This document shows positions 27,185 to 34,933 of a stretch of DNA of 34,933 nt, piece by piece; the first letter of the stretch is position 1; each line of letters opens with the position of its first letter. A program made the translations under genes and the position numbers. Source of the DNA: Ignavibacteriota bacterium (GTDB taxonomy: Bacteria; Bacteroidota; Ignavibacteria; UBA10030; SZUA-254); assembly GCA_016212665.1 (NCBI GenBank), contig JACREZ010000041.1:1-34933 (forward strand), in the 5' to 3' direction. The notes below the pieces were generated by a model. The model was not told the origin of the DNA. It did no database searches and saw nothing but the letters and a program-made list of their open reading frames with translations.

Positions 27185-28544
27185 AGTATTTTCAATTCTC
27201 CGCAAGCCGCTTATTCTCGGCAACAAATCGTATGCTGATGTAACAAGCGACATCGCGAATCCGCTCGACAGAAAACCGTCGCTTCCATGGTGGATTGCAT
27301 TTCTTGTTTCATTCTCGATGTTTGTTCTTGGCGCAACCGCGGTTATCTATCAATTATTCACCGGCATCGGAACGTGGGGATTGAACAACACGGTCGGCTG
27401 GGCGTTTGACATCACGAACTTTGTTTTCTGGATTGGTATCGGTCACGCAGGCACACTCATCAGTGCAATTCTCTTTTTGTTCAGACAAAAATGGAGAACC
27501 TCGGTGAACCGTTCTGCAGAAGCGATGACGATTTTTGCCGTGATGTGCGCGGGCATCTTTCCGATTATTCACATGGGCAGACCGTGGCTGGCATTCTGGG
27601 TGATTCCGTACCCGAACATGCGCGGTCCGTTGTGGGTGAATTTCCGTTCCCCGCTTGTGTGGGATATGTTCGCCATCAGCGCGTACTTTACTATCTCTCT
27701 TGTATTCTGGTATGTTGGATTGATTCCTGATTTGGCGACGCTTCGCGACAGAACAGTTTCAAACATTAAAAAGAAACTCTATGGTTTTTTCAGTCTCGGT
27801 TGGAACGGTTCGAACAAAACATGGAGGCATTATGAAACTGTCTATTTGCTTCTTGCAGGATTGGCAACGCCACTCGTTGTTTCAGTTCACACAATTGTCA
27901 GTTGGGATTTTGCAACGTCAGTAATTCCCGGATGGCACGCGACAATCTTTCCGCCATACTTCGTTGCAGGCGCGGTTTTTTCCGGCTTCGCAATGGTGTT
28001 GACTCTAATGTTGATTGTCAGAAAAGTGATGCATCTTGAAGAATACATTACATTGCACCACGTTGAAGCGATGTGTAAGATTATCATCGCAACTGCCGGT
28101 ATTGTCGGCATGGCGTATATGACGGAATTTTTTACAGCGTGGTATTCCGGCAACGAGTACGAGCGGTTCACGTTCATCAATCGCGCGTTTGGTCCGTATG
28201 CTTGGGCATACTGGATGATGTTCAGTTGCAATGTGTTTGTGCCGCAACTTCTCTGGTCAAAAAAAATCAGAACGAATCTCGTTTTCGTTTTCTTCATCGT
28301 CATTTTCATCAATGTCGGAATGTGGTTCGAACGGTTTGTCATCATTATGACTTCACTGACTCGCGATTATCTTCCTGCAAGTTGGGCAAGTTACTCTCCG
28401 ACTTCGATTGAAGTAGCCACGTTCATCGGCAGTTTCGGTTTGTTCTTCACACTCTTCCTGTTGTTTGCAAGATTGCTTCCGATGATTTCTATTGGAGAGG
28501 TGAAGGCAGTTCTTGGATATGGAAAGGTCTCCAAGCATGAGTAA
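27177..28544 (+). CDS. actC: Alternative complex III quinol-interacting membrane subunit ActC (NrfD-like)
   Basis: A 455-residue polytopic protein of the NrfD/PsrC family with about ten membrane helices. It is thought to bind quinol and may conduct protons in alternative complex III. Helical segments include [20 protein letters not shown] and [21 protein letters not shown], a conserved [24 protein letters not shown] and the [16 protein letters not shown] stretch are typical of ActC. The start ATG 27177 has GGAG eleven bases before and overlaps the actB stop (ATGTCTGA). An upstream in-frame ATG at 27144 is inside actB and rejected. The end overlaps actD by 8 bp. Confidence 0.94.
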   Translation: MSEVFSILRKPLILGNKSYADVTSDIANPLDRKPSLPWWIAFLVSFSMFVLGATAVIYQLFTGIGTWGLNNTVGWAFDITNFVFWIGIGHAGTLISAILFLFRQKWRTSVNRSAEAMTIFAVMCAGIFPIIHMGRPWLAFWVIPYPNMRGPLWVNFRSPLVWDMFAISAYFTISLVFWYVGLIPDLATLRDRTVSNIKKKLYGFFSLGWNGSNKTWRHYETVYLLLAGLATPLVVSVHTIVSWDFATSVIPGWHATIFPPYFVAGAVFSGFAMVLTLMLIVRKVMHLEEYITLHHVEAMCKIIIATAGIVGMAYMTEFFTAWYSGNEYERFTFINRAFGPYAWAYWMMFSCNVFVPQLLWSKKIRTNLVFVFFIVIFINVGMWFERFVIIMTSLTRDYLPASWASYSPTSIEVATFIGSFGLFFTLFLLFARLLPMISIGEVKAVLGYGKVSKHE

Positions 28545-29097
28545 GAGATTATTAGTATCTGTATTTGAACACGAACACGACATTCTCGGTGCGACGAATG
28601 CCGCGCGGGAGAACGGCTACAAGATTGTTGATGTGTTCACTCCGTACGCTGTTCACGGACTTGATGCCGCGCAGGGTTTGAAGAAATCAAAATTGCCATT
28701 TGTTTGTTTTGCGCTTGGATTGACAGGTGCGGTGGCTAAGTTAGGATTTCAAATCTGGACTTCTGCTTCGAGTTGGGCGTTGAACGTCGGAGGCAAGCCG
28801 TTCAAGTCGGTGCCTGCGTTTGTTCCGGTGACGTTTGAAATTATGGTGCTCTTTGCCGGGGTAGGAACAGTGTTGACATTCCTCATCATCAGTAAATTAC
28901 AACCGGGGAAGAAACCCAAAGTGAATTTTTCCGGCGCAACTGATAATCGTTTTGTGCTTGTGCTTGAACAAACAGACGCCGCGTTCGATATCCGAAAGAT
29001 ACGAGACATGTTTCAGCCGTTCCATCTTGTAGAGATGGAAGAGCGGATTGAAACTTCCGGCGGATTGTTGAATGTGAAGGAGGCGTTTCAATCATGA
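28537..29097 (+). CDS. actD: Alternative complex III subunit ActD (DUF3341)
   Basis: A 186-residue membrane protein of the DUF3341 family. The N-terminal soluble part [20 protein letters not shown] and [18 protein letters not shown] is a family signature. Two membrane helices follow: [20 protein letters not shown] and [20 protein letters not shown]. The C-terminal [26 protein letters not shown] completes the fold. ActD is a structural subunit next to ActC and ActF. The start overlaps actC as ATGAGTAA and the stop overlaps actE as ATGA. Confidence 0.92.
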   Translation: MSKRLLVSVFEHEHDILGATNAARENGYKIVDVFTPYAVHGLDAAQGLKKSKLPFVCFALGLTGAVAKLGFQIWTSASSWALNVGGKPFKSVPAFVPVTFEIMVLFAGVGTVLTFLIISKLQPGKKPKVNFSGATDNRFVLVLEQTDAAFDIRKIRDMFQPFHLVEMEERIETSGGLLNVKEAFQS

Positions 29098-29735
29098 GAG
29101 CAATGCTCAATATGGTGTTACTCGTCATGCTTGTTGTGGTTGTCGTTTCGATTTGGTTTTTGAAGCGGGATTACACACAACGCAATCAGGAATTTATTCC
29201 CGGTATGGTCGAATCTGTACCATATGATGCCCAAGCCGAGAACAATCATTTTGCAGATGGAAAAACACTACAGTCGCCGGTCGAAGGAACTACCGCACAC
29301 GAATATTTTCCGATTCATTACAAGGCAACCCCCGAAGATGCAAAGCGTGCCGGGGAAGAACTAACGAACCCGGTTGCCAATACACTTGAAAAAGAAATAG
29401 AGCGGGGTGCGACCGTATTTGCAAACATTTGCTCGCCTTGTCATGGCGCGGGTGGCTTGGGTGATGGCAATGTTGTGAAGAAAGGATTTCCGCCGCCGCC
29501 TTCTCTGTTTGCCGAAAAAGCGATGAATATGAAAGACGGACAAATGTATCACATCGTCACGTACGGACAGAATAATATGCCGTCACTTATTGCACAGGTT
29601 CAGCGGATGGATAGGTGGAGAGTCGTCTCGTATGTCCGTTCGTTGCAGAAGAAAACGTTTCAACAAATGAAGGATACTGCTTCTACTACTTTGAACAAGG
29701 GAGTAGAGGGCGTGGGAGCGACGGTGACAAAGTGA
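29094..29735 (+). CDS. actE: Alternative complex III mono-haem cytochrome c subunit ActE
   Basis: A 213-residue cytochrome c with an N-terminal membrane anchor (LNMVLLVMLVVVVVSIWFL) and a single CSPCH haem motif at residues 113-117 in ANICSPCHGAGGLGDGNVV. GQNNMPSLIAQVQRMDRWRVV supplies the axial methionine and the closing helix. In known complexes ActE hands electrons on to soluble cytochrome c or an oxidase. It overlaps actD by 4 bp (ATGA). The 46-bp gap to actF has CCAATAACCGAATCACC, which resembles the small repeats seen elsewhere in the cluster. Confidence 0.92.
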   Translation: MRAMLNMVLLVMLVVVVVSIWFLKRDYTQRNQEFIPGMVESVPYDAQAENNHFADGKTLQSPVEGTTAHEYFPIHYKATPEDAKRAGEELTNPVANTLEKEIERGATVFANICSPCHGAGGLGDGNVVKKGFPPPPSLFAEKAMNMKDGQMYHIVTYGQNNMPSLIAQVQRMDRWRVVSYVRSLQKKTFQQMKDTASTTLNKGVEGVGATVTK

Positions 29736-29781
29736 AGCCGACACAAATTAACCAATAACCGAATCACCATTTAACGATACC

Positions 29782-30960
29782 ATGATATCAAATATTCATA
29801 TCAAACGATTTACTCCATCACCGCAATTGATGAAGAACTTGCTGTTGCTGACCATCATCGGCTCGGTGGTGACGGTGGTTGGAATTGTGTTTGTTCCGCA
29901 ACGGACGTGGGCGAGTTTGCTTCTCGCGAATTATTATGTCCTCGGAATCGGTGTTGCGGCGGTTGTGTTTATGGCGTTGTTATATGTTTCGAATGCAGGA
30001 TGGGCAACAGCAATCCGACGTGTTCCGGAATCCATGACAGCGATTCTCCCTGCTTCGGGGATTGTTATGTTATTGACGATGCTGGGAATTCATTCTCTCT
30101 ACGAATGGAGTCATACCGATGTTGTTGCAGGCGACCACATTCTCAGAGAAAAAACTGCTTGGTTGAATGTTCCGTTCTTTGTGATTCGGACAGTCATTTA
30201 TATTGCACTTTGGATTGGATTTGCATTCACAATTGTCAAACTTTCGCGCAAACAAGACGAGAACGGAGAAATCAAATACACGAAGCGAAGCAAGACCGCA
30301 TCGGCAATATTTCTTGTGGTGTTCGGGTTGACGTTTACGCTCGCGAGTATGGATTGGATTATGTCTCTCGAGCCGCACTGGTACAGCACAATTTTCGGCA
30401 TCTACAATTTTTGTGGCTCGTTCCTGAACGGACTTGCAGTCATTACGCTTATTGTTCTCCTTCTCAAGCGGATGGGACCGTTCGAGCATCTTCTCACCGA
30501 ACAACATCTTCATTCACTCGGTAAACTCATCTTCGCGTTCAGCACCTTCTGGATGTACATCTGGTTCAGTCAGTACATGCTTATCTGGTATTCCAACATT
30601 CCCGAGGAAGTAACCTACATGGTAAATCGCGAAAAAGGGAGTTGGCTCATTTTTACCATCATCAATGTTGTGTTCAACTGGGTGATTCCGTTTATAGCGC
30701 TTCTTCCCGCATGGACGAAGATGCGCGAAGGATTTCTTCTTCGCGTTTGCATCATCGTCATGATTGGTCACTGGATTGATTTGTTCTGGATGATTCTTCC
30801 TCCGTTCATGCCCGATGCGCCGGTATTGAACGTCTGGGAACTCGGTCCATTTCTTGCGGCGATTGCCGGATTCTTTTATCTTACGTTCAAATCACTTGCG
30901 AAACATAATCTCATTCCGGTCAAAGACCCGATGTTGGTGGAGAGTTTGCCGCATACGTAA
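29782..30960 (+). CDS. actF: Alternative complex III quinol-interacting membrane subunit ActF (NrfD-like)
   Basis: A 392-residue polytopic protein with about ten helices, the second NrfD-like subunit of the complex. Segments FTLASMDWIMSLEPHWYSTI, FWMYIWFSQYMLIWYSNIPE and VIPFIALLPAWTKMREGFL, followed by IGHWIDLFWMILPPFMP, are hallmarks of ActF. The last gene of the co-directional run; no actG, SCO or haem-copper oxidase gene follows, unlike many complex III clusters. No clear terminator is seen after it, only a run of eight T at 31011-31018. Confidence 0.93.
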   Translation: MISNIHIKRFTPSPQLMKNLLLLTIIGSVVTVVGIVFVPQRTWASLLLANYYVLGIGVAAVVFMALLYVSNAGWATAIRRVPESMTAILPASGIVMLLTMLGIHSLYEWSHTDVVAGDHILREKTAWLNVPFFVIRTVIYIALWIGFAFTIVKLSRKQDENGEIKYTKRSKTASAIFLVVFGLTFTLASMDWIMSLEPHWYSTIFGIYNFCGSFLNGLAVITLIVLLLKRMGPFEHLLTEQHLHSLGKLIFAFSTFWMYIWFSQYMLIWYSNIPEEVTYMVNREKGSWLIFTIINVVFNWVIPFIALLPAWTKMREGFLLRVCIIVMIGHWIDLFWMILPPFMPDAPVLNVWELGPFLAAIAGFFYLTFKSLAKHNLIPVKDPMLVESLPHT

Positions 30961-31007
30961 TCGGCAAGTATATTCTTGTTGGAGGGAGGTCTGAAAAATG
31001 TGTAGAA

Positions 31008-31121
31008 TTATTTTTTTTCCAGAAACACAGGTGACTGCTCGTATCGGTACGTCGTGTCAGTGAGTTTCTTCAGTTCCTTATTCTCCCAGTTCAGAAGAAT
31101 TATTAAGTATAAGCAAAGTCT
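31008..31121 (-). pseudogene. Short coding-like fragment (38 codons)
   Basis: Reads LIILLNWENKELKKLTDTTY and then RYEQSPVFLEKK to a TAA. The residue mix and hydrophilic pattern look like real protein. It lies just downstream of the broken gene ending at 31103, in another frame, so it may be that gene's lost C-terminus or a separate remnant. No start codon is evident. Confidence 0.3.
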
Positions 31122-31426
31122 TTACGCAGAGGTTTCCTGATTTTTGAAAACGAACCGGACTGTTTTGCAAGTCGTTGCCATGTTTTCAGGTTCCACCACC
31201 AATTCTCTGTCATCGGCTGTTCAAAAATAGATTTGTGTTTGAGAATTTCCCTTGCGTTCATTTGTAATACGCTGTCCAAATCCCCTAAACTCATCTTTGC
31301 TTCCTCAATACGGTCGCGTAAATGAAACATGTAATCCAATTCCTCGGCGGTTATTTCTTTTTCCAACAACCACTGAAGATATTACAAATATTCTTTGACA
31401 AGGTTTTGTATTTGAAGGTTACTCAA
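31103..31426 (-). pseudogene. Unknown small gene with an in-frame stop at codon 15
   Basis: From a TTG at 31426 the frame reads MSNLQIQNLVKEYL, then TAA at 31382-31384, and continues without change as YLQWLLEKEITAEELDYMFH to a stop at 31103. The continuity across the stop, with charged-helix character on both sides, suggests a single ~107-residue protein broken by one base change (for example AAA to TAA). A TTG at 31369 could re-initiate translation and give an 88-residue protein ending SKIRKPLRKDFAYT. The central part has ENWWWNLKTWQRLAKQSGSF. I do not recognise the family. The TTGAGTAA overlap with the frame upstream suggests a former two-gene unit. Confidence 0.45.
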
Positions 31427-31580
31427 AGTTAAATTCTTTCAGTCTGAGTTCTTTCCAATACTTTCTATCAGTTTTTCTTTCTACATATTTTTTTTCTGTA
31501 ACAGTAAACATTGTTTTGATTGCATGGTCTCTTTTGCTAAGAATCACCAATGCTTTTCCATCAAAAATATTAATGAATCT
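31419..31580 (-). pseudogene. Small coding-like frame overlapping the broken gene
   Basis: Reads INIFDGKALVILSKRDHAIK, then TMFTVTEKKYVERKTDRKYW and a short tail ending NFE. Its stop overlaps the TTG start of the next frame as TTGAGTAA, the same 8-bp overlap used in the nar/act operon. There is no ATG near its beginning, and an in-frame TGA lies just before it at 31581-31583, so the N-terminus is lost or elsewhere. The tight pairing of two small genes recalls toxin-antitoxin modules, but no family match is evident. Confidence 0.35.
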
Positions 31581-31629
31581 TCAAGAAATGTTGAATGTTG
31601 AAAAACTCTTGTGGTTTAAGTGATGACAG

Positions 31630-31790
31630 ATCGAATTTGTCGAATGATTTCGTCACGGGAAAATGTTCTCTGTTCGGGAACCCAAATTCCCGGTAATGCT
31701 TTGGAATATGTTTCTCAGCATTGTTTAATAACCGTGCTTGTAATGCAAACTGTATTAGATTCGTTTTCTGAGTGAAAATATAGATTTAGT
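31630..31790 (-). pseudogene. Frameshifted coding remnant
   Basis: One frame reads QKTNLIQFALQARLLNNAEK and HIPK; a different frame continues as ALPGIWVPEQRTFSRDEIIR to QIRSVIT and a stop. The two join sensibly at the sequence around 31700, suggesting an indel in a former gene end. No family is recognised. Chance similarity to coding sequence cannot be excluded. Confidence 0.25.
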
Positions 31791-31819
31791 TCAGTTCATG
31801 CAAGCGAAGGAATATGGGG

Positions 31820-34681
31820 TTATTTTGCATCCAACGCAAGCGTTATTTGAATTTTCCCGTCAACTATTTCTGCGTCAGATTGAGCATCAAGCAAAAAGAT
31901 ATTTGATTCGGTTACATTTCCGAATGCGACAAGACGATTTTTAATTTCCGTTGACCGTTTGATTGCAAGAGCGCGAAGTTCTTCGTTCGAAATTTGAACG
32001 GAAGCAAGAAGTCGGTGTAACGCAGACTCTGCCAATTTCTGCTGGCGTTCCTGAGGTTGAAGTTCGTTGCCGACTGCATCTTTTTTCGGAATCAAACTAT
32101 CGGCGCTGATACCGAATGTTGTTCGGTAAAGTTCAAGCACGCGAAGTTGTTCCGTCTCCGAAAGCCGTTCTTTTCCTGTCACGTCTTTGTTGGTGCGTAG
32201 TTGTCTTTGTAATGCTCGAATCACCATCGCTTTTTTATCAAGCGAGTCTGAATATAGTCCGCGTATATCGAGCCGGAGTTCCGGTCGTTCGGAGAGCGCC
32301 TTTGCGACAGTAGAAAGTTTCGAAACCTGTTCTGCTTCGAGTGAATCTGAACCGGGCTGAAATTGAACGTAACTCAAATCTTCACCGCCGCCAAACAAAC
32401 TTCCGATGAATGCAAACGGCGCCATCACTGCTTTCGTTACGGTATTCACCAGCACTTTTATGATGATCGGGAAAATACTGAATTCCGGGTCGTTGAGATT
32501 TCCTTCGACAGGTAAATCAAGGTCAATCACTCCGTGACGGTCTTTGAGCAAGGCAATTGCCAATTTCACAGGCATTCCTGTTACATCCGGTCCTTCGACT
32601 TCTTCGCCGAGTGTGAGTTGGTCAACAACGACACGATTTTCGCCCTGCAAATAATTTTTGTTGAGTTTGTACCGGAGGTCGAGCGACAACTTTCCTTTGT
32701 CAATTTTATATCCTGCAAATTTCCCGGAGTAAGGAGTGAAAGTCGTCAACTCAATATTTTGAAATTGCATGATAATATCGGTATAAACATCCTCACTGAG
32801 CGGGTTGATTTCTCCTTTGATGTTGACAGGAGCGTATTGGTCAACTTTTCCTTTGATGTCAACGGTTGCATGTGTGAGTTGTTCCGAACTCAATTCTGTG
32901 ATGGTTCCGTTGAGTTCATGAATTCCGGTTGCAAAATTTGGAGTGAGCGAGAGGTCGGTAAAATTCATTGAGCCGTCGGCAATTGTTATTCCTCCGATTT
33001 TTGTTTTCATCTGATTCTTGGGCTTGCTCGTATCGTGCATTGCACTATCGCTTCCCATCGCCATTATGTAATGGAAGTTTGTCTTTCGGCTTGAATCAAT
33101 AATTGCCCGGAGATATGGTCTTGTCAAAATGATTTCATCAATGGTGAATGAATTTGTATTACTCTGAAAGTCAATGCTGTTCAATTCAAGCCGGCTCCAT
33201 CGGAGAAAATCTTCCTGAAGTTTCTGGTCAGTCGCTCTGAACGAATCAACTGCTACAGAGCCACGAAATGTTTTATCTGCGTCGCTTCCTTTCTCTTTGT
33301 AAGTGAAGTTTCCATCAAGCGAAAGGCTTCCCGATTCGATAGTAAGGTGTGCAAACTTATCTACAAATAATTGAAACGGTTGCAGGCCAACGTTGGAAAA
33401 ATTCAATTCAAAGTCGGAGGAAATCGGTAACGGAATCATCGTCCCTTTCACTCTGATTGTTCCCGCCTTATTTATTCCGGTGGCAATAGTCAACTTCGAT
33501 GGTTCATTCGAATCCATGTGAAAATTTTCCATTGTCAGTTGGAGCGGTGAGAGTAAAATTGTTGTTGCGGGAGTTGTGTTTTGGTCAAACACAAAACAGG
33601 TAGAGTTGCGCAACTCGGTTTTGTCTAAACGAAAATCCCACACAGAACTCTCTTGCTGTGATTTGTCGGGAATTGGTTTGAGTACCGTTTTGATGCTGAA
33701 GTTGTTTTCCGAATCCCGCCGGGTGAACAGCAATGCAGAATCTGCAATAATGCTACCGATACGGACGCTTTGCTTTTGAAAATCAAATTCAAATCCGCTC
33801 AGTCCGACATTGGGAACCGAGGCAATACTATCTCGCGTATCCTTTTCGATGATTGTCAACGCGCTTGCAATTGCTTCGCTCTTGTTGATGCGAAATTCCG
33901 GTTTCTCGTTCTCGAAAGAAAAATCGTAGTTGCCCTTTATCGCGAGTACTCCGTCGGTAATTTCAAAAAGAAAGCGATGTTGCATGAACTCCCATATCCG
34001 ACGCGCCTTTACACCGGACAAGTTGAACGAACCGGAGGAACGGGGCGGAACAGTTGTCACCGTTCCTTTCCATGAAAGATGTTCTCCCTGTTCGGTTTGC
34101 GCATCGAATGAATACAATCCGTTTTCCTGCGGGCGCGTGGTAAAATCAGTCAAAGAAAAACTCAACGAATCAAACCGAGCGGAGAACGGAGTCGGGCGTG
34201 TCTGGTCTTCAAACACTGTACTGCCGCGACGAATGCTGAATTTCTCGATGACAAGTGGAGTTGATTCTTTCTGTTCAGGTTGCGCCGGTTCGGCAGGAGT
34301 AAGATTGGTAAACGTCGTTGTGCTGTCGGGAAATATTTTGAACAGGACATACGGACTATCAATGCTGATTTCCGAAAAGGTGTATGTTCCGGTAAAGAAG
34401 GATTTGAGTTCGATGTTGACATACAGTTCATGCGCACCCAAAAATTTGTTCGATTGTTTATCGGCAAGACCGAAATCAGTCAATGTAAGAGAAAGCGCAA
34501 AAGGATTGATGCGAAGTTCTCGGACATGCACTTGCCGACCTGTGTAGTTGGAAACAGTATCAATCAATTTCGGTTTGATATATCCCGGAAGAACAAAGAA
34601 CCCGACGATTGCAAAAAGCGAAGTGAGAATTGCAAAAGTGATAAGAAGAATTTTGACGCGTTTACTTGTAAACAGTTTCAT
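31820..34681 (-). CDS. AsmA-like DUF748 domain protein
   Basis: A 953-residue protein with one N-terminal membrane helix (about residues 9-30) followed by VLPGYIKPKLIDTVSNYTGR and VHVRELRINPFALSLTLTDF, the standard opening of DUF748/AsmA-like proteins. The long beta-rich body repeats the pattern of these elongated envelope proteins. Near the C-terminus GVIDLDLPVEGNLNDPEFSI and FQPGSDSLEAEQVSKLSTVA are family signatures. The chain should span the periplasm from the inner membrane. Relatives are implicated in lipid transport between membranes and in outer-membrane integrity; the precise cargo here is unknown. It is a lone gene on this strand, running toward the act operon. Confidence 0.88.
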   Translation of the reverse strand: MKLFTSKRVKILLITFAILTSLFAIVGFFVLPGYIKPKLIDTVSNYTGRQVHVRELRINPFALSLTLTDFGLADKQSNKFLGAHELYVNIELKSFFTGTYTFSEISIDSPYVLFKIFPDSTTTFTNLTPAEPAQPEQKESTPLVIEKFSIRRGSTVFEDQTRPTPFSARFDSLSFSLTDFTTRPQENGLYSFDAQTEQGEHLSWKGTVTTVPPRSSGSFNLSGVKARRIWEFMQHRFLFEITDGVLAIKGNYDFSFENEKPEFRINKSEAIASALTIIEKDTRDSIASVPNVGLSGFEFDFQKQSVRIGSIIADSALLFTRRDSENNFSIKTVLKPIPDKSQQESSVWDFRLDKTELRNSTCFVFDQNTTPATTILLSPLQLTMENFHMDSNEPSKLTIATGINKAGTIRVKGTMIPLPISSDFELNFSNVGLQPFQLFVDKFAHLTIESGSLSLDGNFTYKEKGSDADKTFRGSVAVDSFRATDQKLQEDFLRWSRLELNSIDFQSNTNSFTIDEIILTRPYLRAIIDSSRKTNFHYIMAMGSDSAMHDTSKPKNQMKTKIGGITIADGSMNFTDLSLTPNFATGIHELNGTITELSSEQLTHATVDIKGKVDQYAPVNIKGEINPLSEDVYTDIIMQFQNIELTTFTPYSGKFAGYKIDKGKLSLDLRYKLNKNYLQGENRVVVDQLTLGEEVEGPDVTGMPVKLAIALLKDRHGVIDLDLPVEGNLNDPEFSIFPIIIKVLVNTVTKAVMAPFAFIGSLFGGGEDLSYVQFQPGSDSLEAEQVSKLSTVAKALSERPELRLDIRGLYSDSLDKKAMVIRALQRQLRTNKDVTGKERLSETEQLRVLELYRTTFGISADSLIPKKDAVGNELQPQERQQKLAESALHRLLASVQISNEELRALAIKRSTEIKNRLVAFGNVTESNIFLLDAQSDAEIVDGKIQITLALDAK

Positions 34682-34888
34682 GCTGTGACTGCTGAATGAA
34701 AAACATTAGAATTGAATTGAGGATATTCCACACGAGTGGAAAGGTAAGAAAAAAGTGGGGAAGAGAAAACTTAAATGCCTGCAAAAAAAAGATGTGTAAT
34801 AGCACTTTAGAAATGTCAGGGTTTCGCCACTTTAGAAATGTCAGTATTTCCGACATTGGAGAATTTGCACCAATGAAGGAACATTCAC
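34682..34888. other. Intergenic region at right edge
   Basis: About 200 bp between the DUF748 start and a possible transposase start. The first 110 bp should carry the DUF748 promoter on the minus strand; no clear boxes were found. The rest holds the tandem repeat at 34803-34852. The overlapping minus-strand frame at 34662-34856 has no family features. Confidence 0.4.
34803..34852 (+). repeat. 25-bp tandem direct repeat, possible insertion-sequence end
   Basis: CACTTTAGAAATGTCAG occurs at 34803-34819 and 34828-34844, a 25-bp period with a partly conserved remainder (GTTTC / ATTTC). Such repeats of TTTAGAAATGTCAG type next to a transposase start are a feature I associate with ends of some insertion sequences, where they bind transposase. 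The other end of the element is outside the window. Confidence 0.5.
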
Positions 34889-34933
34889 ATGAACGGAATT
34901 CTGATTATGACTCACAACGAACAAGAACGATTG
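34889..34933 (+). CDS. Start of a possible transposase gene (3' truncated by the window)
   Basis: Fifteen codons, MNGILIMTHNEQERL, run off the right edge. An AAGGA lies at a good distance upstream (34876-34880). The wording MTxxEQERL is like the start of ISNCY-type transposases (helix-turn-helix plus DDE), and the tandem repeat just upstream supports an insertion sequence. Too little is visible to be sure; it could be any gene. Confidence 0.35.
   Translation, partial: MNGILIMTHNEQERL

Larger units (their letters stand above)
30961..31819. other. Low-complexity gap with minus-strand gene remnants
   Basis: About 860 bp without a sound gene. It holds several short minus-strand frames that look coding but are interrupted: a 38-codon frame ending at 31008, a 108-codon gene with an internal TAA (31103-31426), a 53-codon frame overlapping it (31419-31580), and two short frames near 31630-31790 that join only through a frameshift. 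The DNA is AT-rich and no known family is recognised. It appears to be a decaying island between the act operon and the DUF748 gene. Confidence 0.5.

Noticed and set aside
26627-27253. 208-codon minus-strand open frame opposite actB/actC
   Set aside because: It lies wholly opposite well-supported genes and shows no domain; it is a shadow of the Fe-S cluster coding region.
29907-30524. 205-codon plus-strand frame inside actF
   Set aside because: It is rich in Cys/Arg/Ser with no recognisable fold and lies in another frame of the membrane protein.
33930-34547. 205-codon plus-strand frame opposite the DUF748 gene
   Set aside because: DUF748 signatures on the minus strand are clear; the plus frame has only low-complexity Ser/Arg content.

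Overview
The window looks like a chromosomal piece from a bacterium of the FCB group, most like Ignavibacteriota or a neighbouring lineage of Bacteroidota/Chlorobiota. The main evidence is the large secreted repeat protein at the left edge, which ends in a type IX secretion sorting domain with the NYPNPFNPAT motif. Alternative complex III and weak ribosome binding sites fit this placement. The phylum assignment is inference from gene content only.

Layout. (1) 1-5378: 3' part of a giant SdrD_B-like repeat adhesin/surface protein, closed by a strong terminator at 5514-5546. (2) 5707-11446: a carbon/nitrogen metabolism block with alanine dehydrogenase, an acetyl-CoA hydrolase/CoA-transferase family enzyme, a small unknown protein, a malic enzyme with a phosphotransacetylase-like domain, and a thioredoxin-fold protein without its cysteines. 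A long hairpin at 11483-11524 follows. (3) 11570-22712: an Rrf2-family regulator preceded by two matching palindromes, then a Thermus-like respiratory nitrate reductase operon narC-G-H-J-I followed by two nitrate/nitrite transporters, the first fused to a UspA domain. (4) 22723-30960: directly joined to it (10 bp gap), actA-B-C-D-E-F of alternative complex III, a quinol:cytochrome c oxidoreductase. Between actA and actB a TumE-like toxin-antitoxin pair sits on the opposite strand. (5) 30961-31810: a stretch of small broken minus-strand reading frames. (6) 31820-34681: an AsmA-like DUF748 protein on the minus strand. (7) 34803-34933: a tandem repeat and the first codons of a possible transposase at the right edge.

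How it works together. Nitrate enters through the NarK pair. NarGHI oxidises quinol and reduces nitrate, and NarC, a dihaem membrane-tethered cytochrome, may add a cytochrome branch. Alternative complex III would pass quinol electrons to periplasmic cytochrome c, for oxygen or for later denitrification steps that are not in this window. The Rrf2 protein, with three cysteines suited to an Fe-S cluster, is the obvious candidate to control the run in response to NO, oxygen or redox state. Many gene joints are 8-bp ATGNNTRA overlaps, which suggests translational coupling.

A recurring theme is invasion by small repeats. Short GTGAGT/TCACGA-type repeats lie at the narG-narH joint and on both sides of the toxin-antitoxin cassette. 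A repeat-derived stretch has become coding sequence inside narJ, and a double palindrome lies in frame inside actB. I saw no rRNA, tRNA or CRISPR array.
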